Shown piece by piece: positions 36,086-42,733 of a DNA stretch of 64,000 nt. The number at the start of each line of letters is the position of its first letter. Within the stretch, counting starts at the first letter, position 1. Origin of the DNA: CAYZED01 sp964477445 (lineage in GTDB: Bacteria > Bacillota > Clostridia > Lutisporales > Lutisporaceae); contig CAYZED010000013.1 of assembly GCA_964477445.1 (NCBI GenBank), positions 1 through 64,000 on the forward strand, written 5' to 3'. Under the pieces are notes generated by a model. The model was given only the letters and a program-made list of their open reading frames with translations, searched no databases and had not been told where the DNA came from. The position numbers were made by a program, and so were the translations under genes.

Positions 36086-37300
36086 TCATATGTTTTTTAT
36101 CAAGAAATCAATAGCATTTACTTGTTTAATCCCATTATGATAAATCTCATGGTCATCATCTAATGTAATTAGATATTTAGGAAAATGATCTTGAATTAGT
36201 TTTAGTGGGCGTAATTCTCTTTGCAAAGTTTGTTCATCTCTGACTGTCAAAGCTACTTGATAGTAAGCACATTCCCCTTGCTTTTGGGTAATAAAATCCA
36301 CTTCGTATTCATCAACTTTGCCAATAAATATATCATAACCACGCCTTAACAATTCTAAAAAAATTATATTCTCTAGAATGTATCCTTCGTCTCCAGTTTT
36401 ACTACCTAACAAGAAATATCGGAGACCCACATCCGCTACATAATACTTTTCCTGAGTTTTTAAATATTGCTTTCCCTTAATATCGTATCTCCCAATCTTG
36501 TATAAAAGATAACTCTCCAATAACGAGAACAGATAGTTTTCAACGGTTGGCGCAGATATTCTTCTTCCAACTGAAGTCATTGTATCGCTAATTTTCTTTA
36601 TAGAAAGCATATTCCCAATGTTATCAAATGCAAATTTTACAACGCTTTCAAGCATTAGTGCGTCCATAATTTTTTTTCTCTGCATGATATCTTTTAATAA
36701 TACGGTACTGTAAATTCCCATAAGATAGTCCCTTATAAGTTCCATATCTTGATTCAAGGTCACTACATAGGGGAACGAACCATATGTGATATATTCCCTG
36801 TATAAAGCTGCATTGCCTAATATTTCTTTTGTTAGACTTTCCTCACGCAATTCTTTATACTCTTTCAGCGATAGTGGCAACATTTTTATTTCTATATACC
36901 TACCCGAAAGTAACGTCGCAATCTCTCCTGATAGCATATATGCACTAGAGCCAGTAATGTATATATCCACATTTTCTTTGATAAATAAACTGTCTATTGC
37001 TTTTTGGAACTCATGAACAATCTGTACCTCGTCAAGAAATATATAATTCATTAAATCAGGTCGTATTTTTTCAGAAATATAACGGTAAAGTTTTCTATAA
37101 TCTGTATATTCCTCAAACTTAATATCTTCAAAGTTTATAACTATTATCTGCTTCTCAGATACTCCATTTTTCACAATATAATCTCTGAACATACTAAGAA
37201 GTGTTGATTTTCCGCATCTTCTAATCCCAGTAACAACCTTAATTATTTTTTTATTCTGGAGTTTTTTCAGTTTATCAAAATACGCTTTTCTTTCTATCAT
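36086..37300 (-). CDS. COG1373 AAA ATPase (DUF4143), copy 3
   Basis: 404 residues: Walker A TGIRRCGKSTLLSMF, Walker B YIFLDEVQIVHEF, DIYITGSSAYMLSGEIATLL, SGRYIEIKMLPLSLKEY, and DUF4143 with YEVDFITQKQG and YYQVALTV. The stop is 62 bases before the radical SAM gene, with no terminator seen between, so it may lead that operon. An AT-rich perfect inverted repeat lies 64 bases upstream of its start. Confidence 0.88.
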   Translation of the reverse strand: MIERKAYFDKLKKLQNKKIIKVVTGIRRCGKSTLLSMFRDYIVKNGVSEKQIIVINFEDIKFEEYTDYRKLYRYISEKIRPDLMNYIFLDEVQIVHEFQKAIDSLFIKENVDIYITGSSAYMLSGEIATLLSGRYIEIKMLPLSLKEYKELREESLTKEILGNAALYREYITYGSFPYVVTLNQDMELIRDYLMGIYSTVLLKDIMQRKKIMDALMLESVVKFAFDNIGNMLSIKKISDTMTSVGRRISAPTVENYLFSLLESYLLYKIGRYDIKGKQYLKTQEKYYVADVGLRYFLLGSKTGDEGYILENIIFLELLRRGYDIFIGKVDEYEVDFITQKQGECAYYQVALTVRDEQTLQRELRPLKLIQDHFPKYLITLDDDHEIYHNGIKQVNAIDFLIKNI

Positions 37301-37363
37301 AGAAACATCTCCCTTTAACCGCTTTTTGTACTCTATTTTATTCTATCTTATAATTGCGGCAAA

Positions 37364-37397
37364 GTAAAGTTTTAAAAATTCATTTTTAAAACTTTAC
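37364..37397. promoter_or_regulatory. Perfect inverted repeat upstream of ATPase copy 3
   Basis: GTAAAGTTTTAAAAA, TTCA, and its exact reverse complement: 15-base arms around a four-base centre. It could be an operator or an RNA hairpin in the leader. Confidence 0.5.
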
Positions 37398-37493
37398 CAT
37401 GATGCATGTTTTTATAACTTCATTTTAAAAAACATCTGCATCAACAAGTTCAGCTGCTTCTCATCGCAGTACTCTTTAATTTCTACACAAACA

Positions 37494-37527
37494 AAAACCC
37501 CGCAAATTTTAAACTTGCGAGGTTTTT
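37494..37527. terminator. Bidirectional terminator, repeat-family copy A
   Basis: AACCCCGCAAA / TTGCGAGGTT stem with T tracts on both strands. It resembles the terminator at 38571-38602, including flanking CTACACAAAC and ATGAAATAATTA. Confidence 0.7.
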
Positions 37528-37580
37528 GTTTTGTAATGAAATAATTAACTAGTTCACTTAATCTCTTTGACTATATCTTT

Positions 37581-37856
37581 TTATGCTATTCTGTCCTCTA
37601 TCGCTTGTAATGAATAAAGTGTTTCAGGATCAATATCAATGCACTTACTGGTATCTCTATTCCCTTCCAAATCCCACGCCAATGTATCATTAATAATTGT
37701 ACATGTATTTACAAAAATATTCTTATCTATTAATGGTCGAAAAATCTCTTTTTCCAACAGCGGAGAAACATCATACAAAACAATCTTTCCATCTTCGAAA
37801 TAAACTGTAACTGTGTAATTTTCACTCGGCACCACTTGAACTATTTCAGGAAACAT
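37581..37856 (-). CDS. DUF2442 protein (putative antitoxin)
   Basis: A 91-residue protein with the DUF2442 pattern: VVPSENYTVTVYFEDGKIVLYDVSPLLE, then DTLAWDLEGNRDTSKCIDIDPETLY. Such genes are regularly paired with DUF4160 and are regarded as possible antitoxins. The pairing is present here, 18 bases downstream of DUF4160. A second, solitary fragment of this gene lies at 47248-47312. Confidence 0.82.
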   Translation of the reverse strand: MFPEIVQVVPSENYTVTVYFEDGKIVLYDVSPLLEKEIFRPLIDKNIFVNTCTIINDTLAWDLEGNRDTSKCIDIDPETLYSLQAIEDRIA

Positions 37857-37873
37857 AATTTTTCACCTCCAAT

Positions 37874-38134
37874 TTATACCAACGGGCTTATTCTATTCAA
37901 TGTCTTTCCATCTTTTGATAATTCCCAATTTTGCATTAATTCATCTTGATGAATTACACACCATGCTAAAATCAGCTTAAGTTGTCTAGAAGGAAATGCC
38001 CCTTTTATTATTCTAGCATTGCAAATATCTACAATAGCTTTATTATCACTATATTCCGCATGAAAATGTGGAGGATTATGATCATCATAATACATAGTCA
38101 CACGAATACCATAAAACAAAGATATTTCTGGCAT
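37874..38134 (-). CDS. DUF4160 protein (putative toxin)
   Basis: About 86 residues with the DUF4160 signature PEISLFYGIRVTMYYDDHNPPHFHAEY, whose PPHFH histidines are the family hallmark. ATG at 38134 chosen because AAAGGAG abuts an earlier ATG too closely. Paired with DUF2442, a common small two-gene module with suspected TA function. No experimental role is known to me. Confidence 0.82.
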   Translation of the reverse strand: MPEISLFYGIRVTMYYDDHNPPHFHAEYSDNKAIVDICNARIIKGAFPSRQLKLILAWCVIHQDELMQNWELSKDGKTLNRISPLV

Positions 38135-38193
38135 TCTTTTCATCTCCTTTTCAATACTTTTCGTTTAATCGAAATAAATTCTTTAGTTAATGT

Positions 38194-38436
38194 TTAATTT
38201 CGACAAACTTCATCTTCATCATCTGGCAAACAACCTTCTTCTCGAACTGAGTGCTCTCCTTCTTCAAGTTTTGCCATAAGTTTTAACGATGCTTTCATTT
38301 TATCATATTCGCTTAAATCAACAATCACAAATTTCCCTCTTCCGTTTTTTGTTAAAAAAACTGGCTCGCCCACAGCTACTTCATGCAACACATCAGTATA
38401 GTTTCTTAAATCTGATATTGGTTTTATATTTGGCAT
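38194..38436 (-). CDS. YefM/Phd-type antitoxin, orphan
   Basis: 80 residues with the Phd/YefM signature: PISDLRNYTDVLHEVAVGEPVFLTKNGRGKFVIVDLSEYDKM. AAGGAG lies nine bases before the ATG at 38436. No RelE or YoeB gene follows; the next gene downstream is the DUF4160/DUF2442 pair, 60 bases away. It may serve that pair, or be left over from a lost YefM-RelE module. Confidence 0.83.
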   Translation of the reverse strand: MPNIKPISDLRNYTDVLHEVAVGEPVFLTKNGRGKFVIVDLSEYDKMKASLKLMAKLEEGEHSVREEGCLPDDEDEVCRN

Positions 38437-38570
38437 AATAATCATCTCCTTCTATTCAATTATACCTCTACTCCGCTGTAAATTTCAATGCTAAATTAAC
38501 ACGTATATTTATCAACGTTATTAATTACTTGCTGATTTCCCCACCTCAGTTCTCTAATTCTACACAAACC

Positions 38571-38602
38571 AAAAAAACCCGCAAACTTTACATTTGCGAG
38601 GT
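38571..38602 (-). terminator. Terminator after the anti-sigma gene, repeat-family copy B
   Basis: Minus-strand CCTCGCAAA / TTTGCGGG stem followed by seven T. It resembles the element at 37494-37527 in stem and flanks. Confidence 0.72.
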
Positions 38603-38670
38603 CTGTGTTTTTTATGGAAATAATTATCTCTTCGAGAAAGTAAAATAACTTGAAAAGAAAATGATTTTCC

Positions 38671-39909
38671 CTATTTCATTGGCACTACAGAAATATAAGA
38701 TATTCCCTTGTCTTCACTCATCTTTAGCAGAGTGCTTTTCTGAGCAGTAATAACAAACCCATATATGTTTAATCCGTTTTTTTCAACATTATCAGCAATT
38801 TCTAAGTAGTTATCCTCAGTAAAATCACTTCCAATCATTTTGTTAAAGGACGTTTGTTTTGCCATATATCTAAGGAGACTGACCACATGAGTATTTACTA
38901 TTTTTTCGTATTTTTTCAAATCGTTACTTGATTCTTTGGCTGAAGATGTATCAAAATAACTCAAATAAGGATAAGTATTTTTATCATACGTCAAAATATT
39001 ACACGAATTGGAATAATTAAATCCAAATGAATATTGATCAAAATAATATACGTCATCTTTCTTCTGACATATTGCACACCAATCTGGACGTAGTTCAGCC
39101 TTTTTTGACCACTCCACAAATTGAGTATAATTTTTTATATCACCTAAAGTAACGTATGCCAAATAGTAATCATTTTCATCAAAATCCTTTAATCTCTTCT
39201 TAAAATCACTAGAATTCTCCTTAAAGTTGGCACTTTCAACATGAATTTTTAAATCAGGATAACCTGGTGCAAATGCATTCGAAGCTGGGTATTTTAGCAA
39301 ATTTACATCGAATAATGTCAACTTGTCCTTTTCTATCTTTCCACCTACATTGTTAAATATTCCAGTTGCACTTGATGTCTGAAATATATTTACATCATAA
39401 TTTCCATTTCCATTGCCATTTACCCTTACTTTATCGCGATAATGTCCTGGCAGAAAAAGTTCTGAATATGTAGCAATATCCAGAGACATTCTATTACTTT
39501 GAAAGCTCTCCTCACCAAAAACTTTCTCTGATGGATTATAATAAAACGAATCAATTATCTGAGGAATCGCAAATATAACGAATATTACGATTAGCAAAAC
39601 AATCGCTCCAGTAGTTATACCCATTTTAATAAAAGCATTTCGAATATATTTCTTAATCATTTTTGAAAATTTAGCCGCTTCATCATCGGGAGTATTATTT
39701 TGTTCACTTTTATATGATTCGTTTTTATATGATTCATTTTCATATCGGTTCGTGTTTATATCTTCAATTTCGGGAATTTTACCTTCCTCAAATAAATATT
39801 CACTAATCGCTTCTTGGCGCTCAATATCATTCTTAACTATTTCATTCTTTTCATCGTCAAGTTTTCCATTTTTATACATTTTAATTAATTCACGATAGCT
39901 CATGTCCAT
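38671..39909 (-). CDS. Membrane anti-sigma factor
   Basis: 412 residues. The N-terminal ~80 are a cytoplasmic helical region (YRELIKMYKNGKLDDEKNEI). One transmembrane helix at ~95-118 (MGITTGAIVLLIVIFVIFAI) is followed by a ~290-residue outer domain with VRVNGNGNGNYDVN and YLAYVTLGD, resembling the sigma factor regulator C-terminal family. The gene overlaps the ECF sigma gene by 20 bases, the usual arrangement for a sigma/anti-sigma pair. The signal sensed is unknown. Confidence 0.8.
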   Translation of the reverse strand: MDMSYRELIKMYKNGKLDDEKNEIVKNDIERQEAISEYLFEEGKIPEIEDINTNRYENESYKNESYKSEQNNTPDDEAAKFSKMIKKYIRNAFIKMGITTGAIVLLIVIFVIFAIPQIIDSFYYNPSEKVFGEESFQSNRMSLDIATYSELFLPGHYRDKVRVNGNGNGNYDVNIFQTSSATGIFNNVGGKIEKDKLTLFDVNLLKYPASNAFAPGYPDLKIHVESANFKENSSDFKKRLKDFDENDYYLAYVTLGDIKNYTQFVEWSKKAELRPDWCAICQKKDDVYYFDQYSFGFNYSNSCNILTYDKNTYPYLSYFDTSSAKESSNDLKKYEKIVNTHVVSLLRYMAKQTSFNKMIGSDFTEDNYLEIADNVEKNGLNIYGFVITAQKSTLLKMSEDKGISYISVVPMK

Positions 39910-40396
39910 TCTCCTCTAAATATATTTTTAATTCTCTTTTAGCTCTAAACGCCAATACTCTGACATTCTCTGGTGTCAGCTTTAACAAAGTTGCAATCTC
40001 TCTTTGTGATAAATCACTAAAATAATACATTGTAAGTATCTCTCTCTTAATATCATTCAGTTGGTATAGGCCTTTATATAATATTCGTTTTTTCTCATTT
40101 TGTATTAAATTTTCTAATATTTCTGTTGCTGAATCGCAACATAATGAATCTTTTATGTTTTCAATCGAAACACTTCGGCTTTCCTTTTTTCTGTGATTGA
40201 AGTAAAGATTTCTGGCCACCAAATAAAGCCATGCTCTCATATTTGTGTGGTCATTTGCTAATGACAAGATCGCCTTCACAAATGTTTCCTGAGTCAAATC
40301 CTCTGCCAAATCTTTATTCTTGCAAAGTGCATACAGATATAGATATATTTCATTATAAAACGACTTATAGAGCTGCTGTATTATATCTTTATCCAC
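39890..40396 (-). CDS. ECF-family RNA polymerase sigma factor
   Basis: 168 residues. Region 2: YLYALCKNKDLAEDLTQETF and MRAWLYLVARNLYFNHRKK. Region 4: SDLSQREIATLLKLTPENV and RVLAFRAKREL. It lacks regions 1 and 3, as ECF factors do. Co-translated with the anti-sigma gene. A 23-base palindrome lies about 45 bases upstream, beside a possible TGTAAC -35 element, so autoregulation is likely. Confidence 0.93.
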   Translation of the reverse strand: MDKDIIQQLYKSFYNEIYLYLYALCKNKDLAEDLTQETFVKAILSLANDHTNMRAWLYLVARNLYFNHRKKESRSVSIENIKDSLCCDSATEILENLIQNEKKRILYKGLYQLNDIKREILTMYYFSDLSQREIATLLKLTPENVRVLAFRAKRELKIYLEENGHELS

Positions 40397-40441
40397 TTAT
40401 GTCTCCTTCCATTTCAAAATCTTCTACTAATATAACAACAC

Positions 40442-40464
40442 AAAATTGTAAATGTTACAATTTT
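40442..40464. promoter_or_regulatory. Palindrome upstream of the ECF sigma gene
   Basis: AAAATTGTAA, three bases, TTACAATTTT: perfect 10-base arms. On the minus strand TGTAAC overlaps it and could be the -35 of an ECF-dependent promoter. Confidence 0.4.
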
Positions 40465-40554
40465 TCAATTCATCTATCCAAATAACTTCCTGAAGTTCAT
40501 TCCCTTCTTCATCTTTTATAATCATTATTATCACCCATTTCTTAAAAATAGAAA

Positions 40555-40592
40555 AACGCTTGAAAAGGAATCAATTTTCCCTAACAAGCGTG
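40555..40592 (-). terminator. Terminator after the purN fragment
   Basis: ACGCTTG / CAAGCGT stem with an inner AGGAA/TTCC pairing and a T-rich tail on the minus strand. Confidence 0.6.
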
Positions 40593-40673
40593 GATCAGAC
40601 TTTCGTATCATATCTATTTTAAAGTACCATATAAGCAATATTTTGTCAATCTAAAGGCGCTATAACAAAAACT

Positions 40674-41070
40674 CTATCCTAAAACAATTTCCCCAATTAA
40701 AATATCATTTATTACCTCAATTAAAAATTCATGTTCTCTTTTTAAAACTCTTTCTGCCAATGTTTCTGCAGTGTCTCCAACTTTTACTTCTACAATTGTT
40801 TGAGCAATTATTTCGCCACTATCATACTCAGCATTAACTCTATGTATTGTAACACCCGTCTCTGTTTCTTTAGCCTCAATAACAGCTCTATGTACGTTAA
40901 TGCCATACATTCCTTTGCCGCCATATTTCGGAAGCAAAGCCGGATGTATATTGAAAATTCTATTTTCATAATTTTTTAAGATATCTACATGTAACATTCT
41001 CATATATCCGGTTAAGAAAATCATATCAATATTGTATCTAGATAATACATTAAAGTTTTGAGTAAAGGGT
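40674..41070 (-). pseudogene. purN: Truncated purN (GAR formyltransferase), C-terminal part
   Basis: The C-terminal ~130 residues of phosphoribosylglycinamide formyltransferase: YNIDMIFLTGYMRM, then NIHPALLPKYGGKGMYG with the catalytic-region HPALLP, HRVNAEYDSGEIIAQ and the C-terminal helix. The N-terminal half with the nucleotide-binding region is missing. The homology stops near 41070, about 30 bases from the toxin gene of the YefM-ParE module. It probably cannot fold; another purN or purT would be needed. Confidence 0.8.
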
Positions 41071-41097
41071 CACTACATTCTAAAAACTACTTATATA

Positions 41098-41400
41098 TCA
41101 TAGCAAATCCAAATACTGCCTTCTATTGTATAGAATTCTTCTGACTTGTACATTCATTCCTCTTATCACAAAAAAAACTACATAATTGTCGACTATCAGA
41201 CACCTATATTGTTTCAACTTTAACGAGTCATCGCGAACCAGTGCACATCTTTCTGGAAGAGAAGAAAGGCTGCCGATTTTTTCAATTATCAAATCATAGT
41301 ACTTTAGCGCAGTTTCTGCATGAAATTGGTTAAGATATCGTACTATTTCTTCTAAGTCTTCCTGAGCCTTCTTATATATTCTTATGCTATATTGCTCCAT
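41098..41400 (-). CDS. ParE/RelE-family toxin
   Basis: 100 residues: YSIRIYKKAQEDLEEIVRYL, LPERCALVRDDSL, YRCLIVDNYVVFFVI and VRRILYNRRQYLDLL, the standard ParE/RelE plan ending in the RILYxRRxY motif. It overlaps the antitoxin gene by 14 bases. It may poison gyrase (ParE) or ribosomes (RelE); the sequence alone does not decide. Confidence 0.9.
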   Translation of the reverse strand: MEQYSIRIYKKAQEDLEEIVRYLNQFHAETALKYYDLIIEKIGSLSSLPERCALVRDDSLKLKQYRCLIVDNYVVFFVIRGMNVQVRRILYNRRQYLDLL

Positions 41401-41659
41401 GCACCTTACTCCTTAGTCTATTAGCAAACTCAAAGAGTTCAATCCCCTGATCCCCATTAGAAATATTTTCTTCTGCCTCAGATAACTTAGAATACAATTC
41501 CAACCGAGCTTGTATCTGTTCATAAACATCCATTGACATTACTGCCAATTCACCTATGCCGTTTTTGGTTATAAATACTGGTTCATGACTTGATTTACAA
41601 AATTCAGCTATTTCACTGGAATTGTTTCTTAAATCTGAAATCGGTCTAATTTTTGGCAT
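41387..41659 (-). CDS. YefM/Phd-family antitoxin
   Basis: 90 residues: PKIRPISDLRNNSSEIAEF, SHEPVFITKNGIGELAVMSMDVYEQI, the Phd/YefM DNA-binding half, with an acidic toxin-binding tail. It starts with ATG after CGAGGTG. An 11-base inverted repeat (ATATCATAATT ... AATTATGATAT) at 41671-41711 just upstream is a candidate autoregulatory operator. Confidence 0.9.
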   Translation of the reverse strand: MPKIRPISDLRNNSSEIAEFCKSSHEPVFITKNGIGELAVMSMDVYEQIQARLELYSKLSEAEENISNGDQGIELFEFANRLRSKVHGAI

Positions 41660-41670
41660 AATACACCTCG

Positions 41671-41711
41671 CATATCATAATTTATACTTATATAATATCA
41701 CAATTATGATA
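41671..41711. promoter_or_regulatory. Operator of the YefM-ParE module
   Basis: ATATCATAATT and its exact reverse complement are separated by 19 bases of AT-rich sequence containing a probable -10 element. Confidence 0.5.
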
Positions 41712-41865
41712 TTCGTACAATGTTTCATTTGATAATATCTATTACTTATGATCATCTTCATCTCCTTTTATTCAATTTTATTTACTCTATAATTAAGAAC
41801 GATTTTGACATCCGAACCTGCTTTGTTGTCGTTATTTTTATATTGTTATATAGTCGATATTATGA

Positions 41866-42028
41866 TACGCTGACGTTATATAACGCTTAATTCAATAGAA
41901 GCGGGGGACCCAATTTTGGGGGTGAATTGTGATTTATCACATAGGGCTACTCTTTCGGCCCGAATCCGTCAGCTAACCTCGTAAGCGTAGTGAAGGAAGC
42001 ATTGCTTCCTCAAAAAAGAGGAGGAAAC
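41866..42028 (+). promoter_or_regulatory. ydaO-type cyclic di-AMP riboswitch
   Basis: The conserved core is present in order: ACGCTTAA, GCGGGGGACCCA, GGGGGTGAAT, GGCCCGAATCCGTCAGC, TAACCTCGTAAGCG. The closing helix pairs TACGCT (41866) with AGCGTA (41989). Downstream, GGAAGC-ATT-GCTTCC can form a hairpin, or CTTCCTC can instead pair with the ribosome site GAGGAGG at about 42017. The two pairings exclude each other, indicating translational control of the GNAT gene. ydaO aptamers bind c-di-AMP and usually turn genes off. Confidence 0.88.
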
Positions 42029-42029
42029 C

Positions 42030-42662
42030 ATGTATATTTTAAAAAAAGAAAAGAGACTCATTAAACCTGAAGATCTGGTTAAGCTTTTGAATGTTCGAAA
42101 AGCTGTTCCTGAAGACTTCGGTGAAATTTACAATGTTTCGTGCACAGTCGGAACCGACAAAAAAGATCCCGAGCAAGGCTTTTTAATTGATAATTATATA
42201 TCAAACCCTATTTACTATCTCAATGTTATCAAGAACAAAATCAAAGACCTTGAACACTTCTACGTAGCTGAATATGGAAATATCTACGGATACCTTATCG
42301 CTTATACTAAAGAAGAATGGATTTTAAATAATCCAAATTGGATTGATTCAGTCCAATGGAAGCCTGGATTTGATAGATTACTATTAGATGATTTTATTGT
42401 TATTGATAAAACTGCTATTTCAGGTGAATACACAGGATATGGCATAGGTAGTATGATTTACGAAAGGTTATTACAGGACCTTAGGTTAAAAAATATAAAT
42501 AACATTTTTGCAGAAACAATGGTAAGTCCTCAACCTAACTTTGCCTCTCTTAACTTTAGAATCAAACAATCTTACGAACAAGTTGGGGTAAATTATTATT
42601 CATATCAAGAAGGCACTTTCACAGATCTTGTTTACTATAAAACTGTAGGCGAGGCTAAATAA
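42030..42662 (+). CDS. GNAT-family N-acetyltransferase under c-di-AMP riboswitch
   Basis: 210 residues with a GNAT fold: VRKAVPEDFGEIYNV, HFYVAEYGNIYGYLIAY (strands 3-4), LDDFIVIDK and the acetyl-CoA loop SGEYTGYGIGSMIYERLL, then INNIFAETMVSPQPNFASLNF. The acceptor is unknown. GAGGAGG precedes the ATG, and this ribosome site can be sequestered by the riboswitch. It stands alone between riboswitch and terminator, so it is the sole target. Osmolyte or cell-wall chemistry would fit c-di-AMP control, but that is inference. Confidence 0.88.
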   Translation: MYILKKEKRLIKPEDLVKLLNVRKAVPEDFGEIYNVSCTVGTDKKDPEQGFLIDNYISNPIYYLNVIKNKIKDLEHFYVAEYGNIYGYLIAYTKEEWILNNPNWIDSVQWKPGFDRLLLDDFIVIDKTAISGEYTGYGIGSMIYERLLQDLRLKNINNIFAETMVSPQPNFASLNFRIKQSYEQVGVNYYSYQEGTFTDLVYYKTVGEAK

Positions 42663-42667
42663 GAAAT

Positions 42668-42719
42668 GGGGATTTGTCATAAGTTTCAAATGAAACTCGA
42701 TGACCATCCCCTGTTTTTT
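42668..42719 (+). terminator. Terminator after the GNAT gene
   Basis: GGGGAT-TGTCAT-GTTTC paired with GAAAC-GATGAC-ATCCCC, a four-base loop, then GTTTTTT. Confidence 0.82.
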
Positions 42720-42733
42720 ATAAGCAATTATAA

